Assembly (NCBI GenBank): GCA_033296685.1
Contig: MU854363.1
Location: 1-64,000, forward strand
DNA: 64,000 bases
Origin: Parachaetomium inaequale
Taxonomy: Eukaryota; Ascomycota; Sordariomycetes; Sordariales; Chaetomiaceae
Direction: 5' to 3'
Part shown: in pieces, positions 32,405-43,530 of the stretch
Numbering within the stretch: position 1 is the first letter of the stretch
Layout: each line of letters opens with the position of its first letter
Notes under the pieces: generated by a model
Told to the model about the DNA's origin: nothing
Seen by the model: only the letters and a program-made list of their open reading frames with translations
The model's database searches: none
Translations under genes and position numbers: made by a program

Positions 32405-33337
32405 TTAGAAGTAGCTCTGGTCAATGACGGCCGGCCCCGGAATGGTGTACTCGCTGAAGCCGTTGCCCCAGATGTCGACGAGGATACCGGGGTCCGTGGC
32501 GCTGTACGCGCCGGGGATCTTGACGCCCGCAGGCAGCTGGCCGCCCTCGCCGCCGGCAATCTTGACTTGCTAATTTAGAAAACAATGGTTAGCAATACGA
32601 ACAGAAACTCCAGCAAGCAAGCCTTGTCCTGGGCTCCAAGGGTGAATACAGCAGAACTCACATAGCAGCTCATGTAAAACTGGGCCCCGCCGCTCTGGCC
32701 GGCCGTGTGCAGCGCGATGGCCTCGGCGCGCACGAGATAGTCGCCCGCGGGGATCTTGCTGGGGATCTTGAAGGAGCGCTTGCCGCAGTTGGCGTTGAGC
32801 TTGTCGGTGCCCCACGTCTTGGAGGCCGCGTCGTAGCCGAACTCGTCGACCTTGAACCACGACGCCCCCGACGCGTCGGTCGCGGACGCGTCGTCCACCT
32901 TGCTCATGTACACCATGACGGGGCCGAAGTGGTTGCCGCCGATCGCCTCCTTGTCGCACGACCGGTCGTTGGGCTGCGCGTGCATCTCGACCGTGAACTC
33001 GTCGCCGGCTGGGGGGAGTGGATGTCAGTGAGGACTCAGGGGCGTAAGGAGGATGGATAAGTACCGTTAACTTCGCAAAAGCCAGCCACGCCCTTGGAGC
33101 CGCCGACGTTGCAGGTCATGTCGGCGCTGGTGACGCTGGTGACGGGTGAGTTGCTGGGCTGTGGATGTCAGTCAGCCAGAGTGATTTGCAAAAGACAAGA
33201 GCTGCACTCACCGGCATCCGGGTGCATTTTGTGTCAAAGTCGGTCGAGCCGCTGCCCGCCTGCTGGAAGATTGAATGGGCAGTAGCATACTGGGCCAAAA
33301 GGCCAGCAGCAAAGAGGGCTGTGCTGCAGCTCTTCAT
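32405..33337 (-). CDS. Secreted AA9 lytic polysaccharide monooxygenase
   Basis: Copper enzyme that oxidatively cleaves cellulose or related glucans outside the cell. Coding order: 33337-33212, 33158-33065, 33008-32662, 32569-32405, giving 243 aa; all phases close. A 20-residue signal peptide ends ...YATA and leaves the copper-binding N-terminal His (His21, HSIFQQAG). The second copper-brace His is His100 (GGNHFGPVMVYMSKVDDA). The axial Tyr/Gln region is AQFYMSCYQV. Cys pairs and the C-terminal strand near YTIPGPAVI are as in AA9. There is no carbohydrate-binding module or linker. The 92-nt third intron splits SCY from QVKI. A possible Xyr1/XLR-1-type GGCTAA motif lies upstream. Confidence 0.93.
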
Positions 33338-34113
33338 CTTGGACAATTTGGGGGTTGACGTGGCTGGGGTTGAGGGGTTTGAACGGGCCTGACGAAGAAT
33401 CCTAGATGGCGTGCAAGCAGTGATTGTGGCTTGGGAAGTCTGGCTGTCTGAGTTGAGAATGAGGCAAGGAGATGCCCAAGATATACTCGAATTCAACTGC
33501 CCCTTGGGCGCCATCTCTCGATCACGGTCCCAAACCCCCCGTCAGCCGCGTTCCCAAATCCTGCCTTCATCTCCAAACACGGCCTTGCCAGCCCATGCTT
33601 GCAAACGTATATTGGATCGACAGGTATAACGGCCCGGGAATCAACCTCCCCAGTCCCGCCTCCCCCGGATTACGCGCAGCCCAGAAACGATCGACGGGGG
33701 CGCGGCTCAAACCAGGAAGTCGTTGGCCGCGGGCTGTTTATGTGAATCAAAACTGGGTCCGCCATGTGCAATGCGACGGGAAGCGCGGCGCTGGTTCCCC
33801 CAGTCGGATCGATCGTCTCGGAAGCGCTCTCCATGCCGAGCTCCGGTCCCCACACCCCTATTTAGCCAGACGACGGGGCAGGGGACGAGCAGATCTTGGA
33901 ACACTTGGATGCGGGCCGAAGTCGAGCATGACAAAGCCACACTGTCTCTCTTAAACCCCCATAAACCACCAAAGAATGGGCAATAAAAGCTCTTTGCTGT
34001 CCGCAGGAATCGTTGCTCTCATTTCCGGTCAAGATCAATGCAAAATATATCTGAAAACCACCGGCAGCCCCTGAGAGCCCCAGCGCCAAATACCAGACTG
34101 TTGCACCCCCCCC
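33338..34113. promoter_or_regulatory. LPMO upstream region
   Basis: On the LPMO strand there is one GGCTAA (33867-33862), the core bound by Xyr1/XLR-1-type cellulase regulators in other ascomycetes. SYGGRG-type CreA-like matches occur near 33663 and 33796, but such short motifs are expected by chance. Functional meaning is inference. Confidence 0.3.
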
Positions 34114-35935
34114 TCATGACCTCCTCCCCGTCAGCAAATCCGCCTCCTCCGGCAGTACCCGCTTGGTCTTCTTGACAACCTTCCACCACAGGATATTGAT
34201 GACGTACACGGCAATGCCAATGTACGACGTCAAAAACTTGTCGACCTGAAAGTGCGGGATAAAGGCCGAGTACCCGCTAAAGATGATGACCAGCGCCGTG
34301 ATGGCCAGCGCGATGTAGGCGCCCCACGGCAGCAGGATGTTCCGGTACGGCATGACCTCGCGCGCGACGCCCTGCGCCTTCATGGCGCGGATCATGGCCA
34401 GGTAGCTCACCAGCACGGCGACCCAGTTGAGCGCGCCGAAGACGGTCACGAGCGAGACGAAGTACCCAAACACGGTCGCGGCCGACTTGGTCGCGTTCAT
34501 GAAGCCGAGAGCAATGAAAATGGACGACAGGGCGACGGCGGGGACGGGCACGCCGTTCTTGTTGGTGCGCTGCATCAGGTGCGGGGCCTGGCCGTCCTTG
34601 CCGAGGGCCCAGACGGTGCGCGAGGCCAGGTAGACGTCCGAGTTGGCGGCGCTGATGGTGAAGATGAGCAGGAGGCCGTTGACGGCGTCGTCGAGCTTGT
34701 TGACGCCCGCGATCTGCGCGGCGACCACGAAGGGGGAGGCCACTGCTTGTTGTCAGTATTTGTGTGGTGGGTGAGAAGAGGTACGAGTAAAAGGAAACAT
34801 ACATCCGCTGGTGCCCTTCTTGGTGGCGTTGATCAGCACCTCGCTGTTGTAGGGGATCGCCATGCCGAGGACCAGCACGCCAGCGACGTAGAAGAAGACG
34901 ATGCGCAGCAGGGTCTGGTTGACGGCGCGCGGGACGTTCTTGCGCGGGTCCGGGGTCTCGCCAAAGGCCACGCCGACGAGCTCGGTGCCGAGGTAGGCAA
35001 AGGTGGCCTGGACGATGCAGGCCCAGACGCCGAGGAAGCGCCCCGTGTCGCCGCCGATGACGGTGGTGTCGCCGGCCACGGTGACCGAGTAGTCGGCAAA
35101 GGCGCCGGGGTTCTGCCAGAAGTAGAAGCCCGTTCGGACGCCGTTGGGGCCGCCGCCGAGGGCAATGATGAAGCAGAGCAGGATCAGCATCAGGATGACG
35201 AGAGCCTTGGCCAGCGACATCCAGAACTCGGCCTCGCCAAAGAAAGAGACGTGGACCATCTGGGACAGTTAGCAGCTGCTTGCTTGTGGCCAGAGGGGCG
35301 CCGTACATTGAGCATGATGATGCACACGCCAAAGACCACGATCCAGACCGACACGTTGATATCGGGTCGCCATTTCTGCAGGAGAACGCCGGTTGCCGTA
35401 AGATTGTTGGGCAGTACGATGACGTATTTGAAGAAGTAGTTCCAGCCCGTCGCGAATCCCATGGCCGGGTCGACAAAGCGCGATGCGTATCCCGAGAAGC
35501 TCTTCTTGTGCGGCAGCCAGGCGCCCATCTCTCCGAGCGCGATCATGACCACGTAGACGACGAAGCCCATGAGGGCGTAGCCGATCAACAGCGAGCCGGG
35601 GCCGAATTTGAGCGCGGTGCCTGTGCCGATAACGAGACCTGCGCGCCGTGTGTCAGCCGTCGTCTTCAGGCTCGTGCCTGGCGAAGCTTACCAGTTCCAA
35701 TGGCGCCCGCAATGGCCATCATGTCTGCATGCCGTCAGTATGTCTCGGTCCGGCCCTCCAGAACAGCAAAACACGCACTCAGTTGCCGCGGCTTCATGCC
35801 CCGGTGCAGGTCATCGTCGCCCTCATCGACGGCGCCCTCCTCGCTGCTGTACTCGGCCGGCGGCACCTCCTGGACCGGGGTTGGCGACTTCTCGTCCCCC
35901 TCATCGCCGCGGCTCTTGGAAAAGAACCTCGCCAT
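34114..35935 (-). CDS. Amino acid permease (fungal YAT family, APC superfamily)
   Basis: Plasma-membrane proton-coupled amino acid transporter. Coding order: 35935-35779, 35724-35692, 35638-35307, 35259-34803, 34742-34114, giving 535 aa, a normal YAT length. Introns are 47-60 nt, and each junction restores family sequence (QLNMMAIAGAIGTG, IMLNMVHVSFFGEAEF). The N-terminus is acidic and cytosolic. About twelve hydrophobic segments follow, starting with the substrate-backbone motif AIAGAIGTGLVIGTG in helix 1. FAYLGTELVGVAFGE is the helix-6 YAT signature, and SAANSDVYLASRTVWALG and MPYRN follow. Specificity cannot be read from sequence. The 5' flank has GATA motifs, so nitrogen regulation is plausible. 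Confidence 0.93.
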
Positions 35936-37469
35936 GGCGCGCTGCTCGTGTTTTGCGTCGACCGCTCACAATGTCGCTTTATCGTGCAAGAAAGGAAGAG
36001 ACGGGTGGGTGTCTTGACGGGACCAGGGCCGACACGCGACGCGCAAAGGGAAGCAGGATCAAGTGTGGGAAGTCGAAGAAAGATTGCGGGGGCGGGATCA
36101 GTAATATATGAGGCGCAGGTGTGCAGCAGAAGGCTATCGTCGGGCTCCCAGTCGGTCGGCCAAAGTGGAACGCTGCCAGTGGGAGAGAAGACGCGTGCAG
36201 CTGCCGGGATGCATCGATGGCATGCTGACAGGGTTCAAGTCCTGACCGGGCAGCGCTGCGGTTGGCCGGGCCTGACCGTGACGGATCCGCTCACCGTCGC
36301 AGCGGCCCAGTGGCATCAGATAACGTGCGAGGTGCATGGTGCGGCCGGCGGACGTTGCATTCCCCTTGGGGCCTGGTCTGTTTTCGCGTGACAGCCCTGG
36401 AACACCACCGGGGTTGGCTCGAGGCTGGGGTTTGCGAGGTGGGGGCGCGGTGGTCGGGTGGCACCAGGGGACGGCCAGCCTTCCATTCTCGAAGCAGGGA
36501 GGCCGTTGGGAAGGTCGCTCATCAGTGGTGGGGAGCGAGCAACGCCCTCGGTGTCCCAAAGAGCAACCCACGCGGTGCATCTCCAAATTGTGCAGCTTGG
36601 CGCGCTGGCGCCAAGAAGCTTTCGACAAGCTCTGGTGGCTGTGGAGGGCCGGGCTTGGCTGGCATTGAGCAGGCAATGGAGACGACGCGCAGATCACAGC
36701 GCCACCTATCCAGATAAGACCCCTGCCGCGCCCTGGGCATTTCGCCGAGTTGTGGGGCAGCCAAGGCGCTAGAGCCGAGCGGGGACGGCAGATGAGGAAG
36801 GTGCTCACGGCGATGATAACATGACCTGGCAGCGGCAACCTGGAGCCTGGGAAAACAGACTCGGAAACATCACTCAGCGACCGAGGCGCAGAGATGACTG
36901 CATGCCGCCTGTTGCCAAAATGGAATCATTCAGCACTCGCCTCGCCCACCCTTGACCGACTCTCGACCCAGCAATAGCATCGTAGGGTTTCATCACTCCA
37001 AGCCTTGCGCATTGCAGCATTCGGTCGGTGATGCGATCAGGGCTTCTGTGCGGAGGGCATGCCATGCTGAATGTTTTGCCGCGACCCTCGTTCGACCTCC
37101 TCTTGCCGCAAAGATGAAAGAGAAAAGCAAGACACCATCGCAAAGGGAAAATGCAGCTGGCCCCGGATCTTTGTGTGAACCCTCGGCCTTGGCCGCCACA
37201 GCCTCGCCGCCGCCTCGCGTGCGGGGCCCCGGTCTTGGCAATCTTATCCCGACGTCAACTTGCCAACCAGGTACCGGCAGCTCTCACGCAGGGAAACAAA
37301 CCATGGTTATTTCGTGGAACGCGCAACTGATTAATACACTGTAGATATTTACACGCACCCTCCACAGCCCGAGTCCTAACAACCCTTGTACAGCAGCTCG
37401 CCCATCCTCGGTATGCCATTCGTCACAGCTCCTTCCATGTTCTGTCTCCTTGTCGCTCAGACGCGCTTG
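35936..37469. promoter_or_regulatory. Permease upstream region with GATA motifs
   Basis: No gene could be supported. AGATAA occurs at 36318-36323, CAGATAAG at 36711-36718 next to an inverted TATC, and TGATAA at 36814-36819. These fit the HGATAR consensus of AreA/NIT2 nitrogen regulators, which commonly control permeases. The motif is short and the distance (380-880 bp) moderate, so function is inference. Confidence 0.35.
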
Positions 37470-37750
37470 TTTCGTTGAACCACTCGGGGTTCTCCTCGGG
37501 TTCTGTACAGCCAACTCGTCCCGACGGGGTGACGCCCGGAAACACCGCCAAGAGCTCTGGCGGTCAAGGACGGGCCGGTTTGCCGTTGCCGAAGTAGAGT
37601 GGGCGCGCGGCACGCGGCGAAGTCGGTCCTCATCGGGTGGTCCTCCCTGTTCCACATGTAGCTCTCGTAGGCGTAGAGGCCTCGCAAAATCGCAGCGCGG
37701 GAACCACCGGCTGCCACCGCGGAGGGGGGGGGCTCTCCCTTGGCGAAGTC
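37470..37750 (-). pseudogene. Decayed copy A of the orphan family of 39853-40548
   Basis: On the minus strand, LYAYESYMWNREDHPMRTDF and ACRAPTL align in order with DIEVYESHLKQPETVSEMDF and WRGPVYL of the intact neighbour. After a frame change, a GNGKP segment and ENPEWF align with its DNGKR and EEPEF segments. No continuous frame covers the match, and there is no start. It shares a block (GAACCACTCGGGGT) with copy B. Interpreted as a relic of a duplicated gene. The alignment was made by eye. Confidence 0.45.
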
Positions 37751-38558
37751 TGCGACCAGACCCCATCGGCGGGCGTGGCGGTGGGGTTCAACTCGCGGGC
37801 GGCACATAACCGCTGTGGCCCTTTTCTGTCAGGTCGAGGAGCCTGTCGTGTAGCGTGACCTTGTTCCTGTTTTTCTTCTTCCTTTTGAACATAGGACAAC
37901 GAACTGGAAGGGGATCGAAGAAGAGGCGAAGAGCACCTACCACTCAGTTGGGGACGACTGAGAATCCGTTCTGTCGGCCCGATCGGTGACTCGGACGTTG
38001 CGTTTTTTTTGCAACTTTTGCGGCTTGGAAGTCAGGTGTAAAGCAGCAGTTCTGCAATTAGGGCATCCGGGGCAAATCTTTCGAGGACGACAGAAATTTG
38101 AATGACGGGCGACCACGGGAGTTGGTCAAGTGGCTGAGCGAAAGTCGTGGAAGCACTGCATCTCGGTCCTATCGGATGAATGAACTGGATGTCCTGTTTA
38201 GCCAACCTTATCAGGACGCCATAGGGTTAATAGGGGTCTTTTTTGTTTCTTTTCTTGCTGGTGATGGCGCGGGAACAAAATAGAAGCGAAAAGCGAAAAC
38301 AAGTTTATAAAAAAGAAGAAAAGACACTAGGAGCTTAATAGAAAGTAAAAACCCAATGGAAAGAGATGGTGGATGGGTAATAAAATAATTGCCATGTATT
38401 ATCCTCGACTCGAACTTGGGTGAGTGGTTGGCATACCTCGTGGGAGACAGCCTCACTCAGTTGTTAGTCTATTGTGCTGATGGCGGTGATTCTGCTGCTC
38501 TTGACAACGCTCGGTTCAACCATTGTTTGTTAAGTAACGAAGACCCTTTGGTTCAGAC
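37751..38558. other. Spacer between relic copies, partly AT-rich
   Basis: Nothing coding. The segment 38230-38400 is clearly more AT-rich than the surrounding DNA, as is common around decayed duplicates in RIP-active fungi. Confidence 0.4.
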
Positions 38559-38930
38559 CTACTTGCGTTTGCCGAACCACTCGGGGTCCTCCGCCGACTT
38601 CCAGTAGGTCTCGCTCAGGCCCTCGGCGTCCCGCGTGTTGGCCCAGGCGAGTGTGCTGACCGGAAAGACAGGCTGGGTCGCCGGCTTTCCGTTGCTGTCG
38701 AGGACGGGCTTGTCGTTGGCAAAGTACGTCGGGGCGCGGAATTCGGGGAAGATGGGCCTCTACCTTGACGGAGTCTTTCAACCCATGGGCGGGCAGGGCG
38801 ATTGGGTTCACTCTAGGGTGGTGGAAAGGGGCATCGCCGCCGTAGCCCCTTTCTTCGCAGCCCAAGAGAGTTCCGCCACTGCATCTGACCCTCGCCGCGA
38901 AGTCCTCGGCCAAGGACAATTGTTTCAATT
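38559..38930 (-). pseudogene. Decayed copy B of the orphan family
   Basis: The minus-strand frame ending at TAG 38561-38559 contains EFRAPTYFANDKPVLDSNGK and PATQPVFPV, aligning well with the intact protein's EWRGPVYLDNGKRLIGPNRK and PVTQPVFPI. EDPEWFGKRK aligns with EEPEFLRSL. Reading the same frame upstream reaches KGATAAMPLSTTLE, matching the LAIAALRFAHDIE region, but through two TGA and one TAG codons. All three could derive from CGA or CAG by C-to-T change, a RIP-compatible pattern. The C-terminal half is well preserved. Confidence 0.6.
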
Positions 38931-39852
38931 GGCGCCGCGCGTAAAAGCCGGCATCCTAGCCATTCTAATGTGGCAGTTCAGCTTTTCATCGGTTCGAAGA
39001 TTCTTGTCGTAGAGGGTACTAGGTACATAACCTTCCTGTCACGTTTCCAGGCTTCAAAAGAGGGCTCAATGATTTATTGGATAGACAGGTCGTTCAAATG
39101 CCTTTCTCGCCTTGAAAGAAACAACGGAACACTTATTCCTTATCCATCTTGCTACGAAGAAGGGAACCCGAAAAAAAAAATTGGATGCGAAATGAACCCG
39201 ACTCGAACTGATGGGCAGGTGGCTGAAATAAGGAGAACTCCTCGCGAGGGATTAGTGTTAATGTCAGCTATCTTAGACGTAACCGCACGCCTCAACCACC
39301 CGCCGCTGCGCCATCCACAGAATCTGTTGATGGCCTACTTTCACAACTAAACTTATAACCCCAACCCCGCGGTCTTGCTTCCCCGAGCCCTTCATCCCAA
39401 CTCTTTGCACAAGTGCCCCAGCGCTTTCCCACTCGGTAGGTCGTTTCAACCCTCCATCCGTTTTCCAATACCGCCCAGCGACTTCGGTCTTCCGCCTTTT
39501 TCCATCGCAACAAACCAGAACGACCCCCCAACTTCATTTACTCAACCAACCTGCTCTTGGTTCTTCGTTGCCGCCGGACGTAAGCAGCGAGTATCTGTAG
39601 CCTTCAGGTATGTTATTCCTCCTTTTCTCTCTTTGTTTACTCGGGTCCGTCTTTTCCGACAGCTCTTTCGCAGGTTGAGCAGTGGGAAGGCGACTTTCAT
39701 TTCTCTTGCCCAAAGATTGCTGGGGTCGCGGAAACCCGAGAGGATGATCGACTAAGGAATGAGACAAGAAATCCTTCAACTGACTATTTGTTCCTGCCTA
39801 GGTCGCCAGCCACGCACTCCAAAACAACCGACCGAACAAGCCGAGTCAAGCC
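38931..39852. other. Upstream region of the orphan gene
   Basis: It begins AT-rich (about 39040-39240, with a ten-A run near 39171-39180) and becomes C/T-rich toward the gene start, like a fungal promoter and leader. No coding sequence was supported. Confidence 0.4.
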
Positions 39853-40548
39853 ATGGCCGACACGACAAAGACTTTCAGGAAGCTGCTGAAGGACGAGCTC
39901 CCAGGACTACGCATCAAGTCCGAGGACCTCTTTCTTTCCGATGCTCACCGTCTTCTCATCATCTCTCGCTTCACCGTCTTGCACGCGTCTGAAGGCCCCG
40001 ACCAGGGTCTGGACAAGGACAGGCTTCATGACAAGCTTCTGGAGCTGATGGAGAACTGCCATATCGAAAGAGATGGAATGTGGGCAAGATCTCGCATGGA
40101 GCCACGATTCTGGAGGCGTGTCCGGGCCAGCACGCTATGGACGCACGAAGTCGATTTTGAGATTCTCCGCACCCTCGCCCTCGGACTCACCCAGGGTGCG
40201 TGGGCCCACGTCAAGAACCCCAAGCGCAACAGGAACGGCGTTTCCCAGCCGTACTGCAAGCTGGCCATTGCGGCGCTGCGCTTCGCACACGACATCGAAG
40301 TATACGAGAGCCACCTGAAGCAGCCGGAGACGGTTTCGGAGATGGACTTCTCCGAGTGGCGCGGTCCCGTCTATCTGGACAATGGAAAGCGCCTCATTGG
40401 ACCAAACAGGAAGCCGGTTACGCAGCCAGTCTTCCCCATCTTCCGCCACGACTGGGGCAAGAATCCGCGCCCTCTCTATAGCTTGAGCCCGGACTACGAG
40501 TTGACCGCAGAGGAGCCCGAGTTTCTCCGATCTCTCCCGCGCGTCTGA
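39853..40548 (+). CDS. Orphan protein, intact member of a locally duplicated family
   Basis: A single exon of 231 aa; I do not recognise the family. The N-terminal half is helical and charged (FRKLLKDELPGLRIKSEDLF, LLELMENCHIERDGMW). The middle contains WAHVKNPKRNRNGVSQPYCK and ALRFAHDIEVYESHLK. The C-terminal quarter (WRGPVYLDNGKRLIG, KPVTQPVFPIFRHDWG, EEPEFLRSLPRV) is the part preserved in the two relics on the opposite strand 1-2.4 kb away. There is no signal peptide, membrane segment or Cys cluster. Codon composition and an uninterrupted frame support a live gene. The ATG has a good context (AGCCATGGC) and follows a C-rich leader. Likely lineage-restricted and fast-evolving. Confidence 0.7.
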   Translation: MADTTKTFRKLLKDELPGLRIKSEDLFLSDAHRLLIISRFTVLHASEGPDQGLDKDRLHDKLLELMENCHIERDGMWARSRMEPRFWRRVRASTLWTHEVDFEILRTLALGLTQGAWAHVKNPKRNRNGVSQPYCKLAIAALRFAHDIEVYESHLKQPETVSEMDFSEWRGPVYLDNGKRLIGPNRKPVTQPVFPIFRHDWGKNPRPLYSLSPDYELTAEEPEFLRSLPRV

Positions 40549-41011
40549 GCAACACCCAAGGAAAGCCGGATCAGAGGGAGAGAGAGGCCTAGGGATGGAG
40601 TGACAATGGGGAGTTGTTCCACATGGAACCGAGCGCCTTGGGTATATCATGTAAATATATGCAATAATGTAAACCTTTAGCAACCTGAATACAACATTGT
40701 TGAAGGCATGGTAGAATATCCCGGGCCCACTACCCGGGGATGTTGGGCTCGGCACATATGTATCAACGACATCGTTTATCCTTACTCAGAATAGGCATGT
40801 GGAATCGTCTCGACTCTTGAGCTTCGCCAGAAAGTTGGCCAAAACCCTAACCCTTGTCCACTTCCCACCCAAGTGCTGTGTGCCAGTGGCTCCCTGGCCA
40901 AATTTTCGCCTCGTCAATCCATCACCCCGAATGACAGCCTCGCACAGACGAAGACAGCCATTGTCACTTGTTCCTATGATCTGATTGCGCCATATTTCTG
41001 GAACATTACTC
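40549..41011. other. Intergenic, nothing recognised
   Basis: 3' flank of the orphan gene and promoter of the DUF1308-like gene. Confidence 0.5.
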
Positions 41012-42859
41012 ATGCTGAGTACGATGCTACAAACACCTGCAGGCGACGGCGCAGCATCAGAGCCGACACACAAAACAACTGGTCCCCATCAAGATGGCTC
41101 AAACGGCGCCGACCCTCTCGCAGGGATTGCGCCGCTGGATGAGTGCATTGAGTCGCTCATCAGTCAATGGCAGGACTGCATCCGCGAGCTGCAGTGTCTT
41201 CAGCAGGCAGCCGAGGCAGCAAGCCGCCCGGTGCGGGGGCTTACGGCGCTGCTGAAGGTGCAGCAGCGCGCCCTGGACAAGGCCACCCACAAGCAGCGCT
41301 CCCCGTTGGCGCCGTCCATCTCCCAGGCCCAGTACTTCGGCATCAAGAGCTGCTGCTGGGACGACAGGTGGGCTGTCGTCAAGAAGTGCCGCGGCCTGGT
41401 CGCCATCAACAAGGACTTCCCCCGGAGCCCGCGGCTGCCCGTCGCGCCAGACGCCGGCTGGTTGGCCTACAAGGACCAGCCATTCCAGGAGCGGCCCGTC
41501 GCCGTGGATGCCGTCGTTGACAGCGGCGCCACGTGGATCAAGTTCATTTCCATTTCGTCCAAGACGCTCGAGTACCAGGTCGTGGCCGAGGGGTGGGCAA
41601 GCGAGACGGAAGACGAGGACGGCGAAGGCGATGCTCAAGCCGACGAGGGGCTCGGCCACACCGAGTTTGCCGATACCGTCAAGAAGATCATCCGGGCCGC
41701 GCGATGGAACCACTGCCACCAGGTGCACCTCGTCCTGCCGGGGCTGCAAGAAGGGAAATCAGAACTCGTCGACAGGATGATTCACTACGTCCGGCACACG
41801 ATCGGGGGCGAGGACGTGTCGGTGCATGTCACCTGTGCGAGCAGCCCGTTCCTGACCGACGCACCCCCTCCTCTTGACGGCGCCATCAGCGCGCTCATCC
41901 AGGACCGGGATCCGCTGGTCGCCGAAGACTGCGGCCGCTTGACCGAGACAGTCAACCTCGACCCCAGCGCCCTGGTTGCGCTCGTCACGGATCTGCACCA
42001 CGGGCCGGTCTCTCTGCAGCCTGAATCGCAGCAACACATCATCACCAGGTCCATCCTCGACCACGAGACAGACAACAACGAGCTGGTGGCGCGGCAGGAC
42101 ATTCTCGCAGCCGTCTTGTACCCAGCCCTGAGCGGCCGCAAGCTCGTCTGCACCCGCTCCGCAGCAGCCTACTTCCACAAGCTCATCGATGCGATATCCA
42201 CCCACTCCGAAGAGACCCGCGCAGCGTCCATCCTCCCGCCCACAGAACCATCCGACGAACCCCCGTCCCCAGAAATCCTCCGCCAAAACCTCCAAACCTG
42301 GTCCACCATCCCCGTCCCCTCCAACCTGCACCTCCCAGTGCAAGTCGTCCCCGACATCGACCTCCCGGACATCCCACCGCTCATCGCCTCCCACACCCTC
42401 CCGCCCATGGCCCTCGCCGTGGCCCGCGACCTCTCCCCGCTCAACCGCGCCGTCTACTGCCACGGCTGGGCGCACCGCCTGACGACCGTCACCGGCCACC
42501 GCGGCATCGAGCGCCAGGTGCGCCTGTCGCTGGCGCGGCACTGGGCGCGCGGCGACGACGCGGACCAGACGCCGCCCGACGTGTGGCACCGCCACCTCGG
42601 CGGGTACCTCATCCACCGGGACAAGCCCAAGGACTGGCGGGAGATGGTGCCGCCGGGCCAGGAAGTGCCGCGGGAAGTGGCGCGGTGGACGAACCCGTGG
42701 ACGACGTGGGGGCGCGGGATCAGCACGTACGGGCTGCCGGACACCAAGACGTGGGACGGGGTCGGGCATGGGGATAAGACGGCCTATGGGCGGCGGGTGG
42801 GCGGGAGGGAGCAGCATGAGGGGGAGGATGCTGGGGTGGAGCAGGAGGAGCAGTCATGA
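41012..42859 (+). CDS. DUF1308 / C7orf25-like protein
   Basis: A single exon; 615 aa if the ATG at 41012 is used, or four fewer with the ATG at 41024. Landmarks fit the eukaryotic UPF0415/DUF1308 family: an N-terminal helical domain (CIESLISQWQDCIRELQ), the central AVVDSGATWIKFISIS, a conserved ALVTDLHHGPV and a C-terminal block with DILAAVLYPALSGRKLVCT. The family is described as having a PIN-like fold in its C-terminal domain, but no activity can be claimed here. An insertion between the two conserved parts is acidic (ETEDEDGEGDAQADE), and the C-terminus is Gly/Arg/Glu-rich and probably disordered. The extreme N-terminus upstream of PLDECIES is poorly constrained, so the start is uncertain. 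Confidence 0.78.
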   Translation: MLSTMLQTPAGDGAASEPTHKTTGPHQDGSNGADPLAGIAPLDECIESLISQWQDCIRELQCLQQAAEAASRPVRGLTALLKVQQRALDKATHKQRSPLAPSISQAQYFGIKSCCWDDRWAVVKKCRGLVAINKDFPRSPRLPVAPDAGWLAYKDQPFQERPVAVDAVVDSGATWIKFISISSKTLEYQVVAEGWASETEDEDGEGDAQADEGLGHTEFADTVKKIIRAARWNHCHQVHLVLPGLQEGKSELVDRMIHYVRHTIGGEDVSVHVTCASSPFLTDAPPPLDGAISALIQDRDPLVAEDCGRLTETVNLDPSALVALVTDLHHGPVSLQPESQQHIITRSILDHETDNNELVARQDILAAVLYPALSGRKLVCTRSAAAYFHKLIDAISTHSEETRAASILPPTEPSDEPPSPEILRQNLQTWSTIPVPSNLHLPVQVVPDIDLPDIPPLIASHTLPPMALAVARDLSPLNRAVYCHGWAHRLTTVTGHRGIERQVRLSLARHWARGDDADQTPPDVWHRHLGGYLIHRDKPKDWREMVPPGQEVPREVARWTNPWTTWGRGISTYGLPDTKTWDGVGHGDKTAYGRRVGGREQHEGEDAGVEQEEQS

Positions 42860-43116
42860 TGAGTTTTTGTCTTGGGTGGTTTACAAAAGAGAGGTTGGTT
42901 TGGGTATATTGAAGTACTTGGAATGAAAGAGAGCACTGCAAAAGAGAGATTAAAAAGATGTAATCCGCCAGCCAACACAACCCCTTTTCCCTTTTCGAAA
43001 CCCAAACATCCTGCAACCAAGTCAGCAACTCCTCAATCGCCGCCCAACCAACCGAGATTGAAAGAGATTGAAACTCACCTCACACACCCGCCCGACACGA
43101 CACTACACGACACAAA

Positions 43117-43530
43117 TCAGATACGCCCCCCAACAACCGGCTCCTCGCCGATCGCCTGCCCAGGCAGTTCCTGCTCCACCGCCGGCGCAGCCGCCTTCTC
43201 AGCGTCAGCCGCAGCAGGGGTCTCGCTCGCGTGGCCGTCCTCGACCGCCTTCTTCACGCCGCCGTCCTTGGCCTCCTCGAGCTGCTCGTCGCGGACGGCC
43301 GGCTTGCGCAGGCAGCCGAAGAGGGTCTTGAAGACGGAGGTGAGTTTCTTGAGCGGGTTGGGCTTGGGGGCTTTTTCTTCTTCTTTTGGGGCTGGGGTGT
43401 CGGTGGTGGCGGCGGCGTCGGGGGAGGTCTGGGTTTCTTGTTGCTGGGTCTCCTCAAGTTGTTGCTGTTGCTGCTGCTCCGGCTGGGCCTCGGCCGACGT
43501 GGCCTCGATTTGGGGGGCGGTGGAGGACAT
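43117..43530 (-). CDS. Small acidic low-complexity protein
   Basis: A single exon of 137 aa. It is mostly Glu/Gln/Ala/Pro, including a six-Gln run. A short, more ordered-looking segment in the middle (KPNPLKKLTSVFKTLFGCLR) could be an amphipathic membrane-binding helix. The rest is likely disordered. The ATG at 43530 (MSSTAPQIEA) was chosen over an upstream frame extension that is not protein-like. Unknown function. Codon composition supports coding, but with such low complexity the evidence is limited. Confidence 0.55.
   Translation of the reverse strand: MSSTAPQIEATSAEAQPEQQQQQQLEETQQQETQTSPDAAATTDTPAPKEEEKAPKPNPLKKLTSVFKTLFGCLRKPAVRDEQLEEAKDGGVKKAVEDGHASETPAAADAEKAAAPAVEQELPGQAIGEEPVVGGRI

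Noticed and set aside
34252..35439. Long plus-strand ORF of 395 codons
   Set aside because: Antisense to the permease and crosses its introns; composition is His/Asp/Arg shadow sequence.
41759..42817. 352-codon minus-strand ORF
   Set aside because: Antisense to the DUF1308-like gene; no motif of its own.
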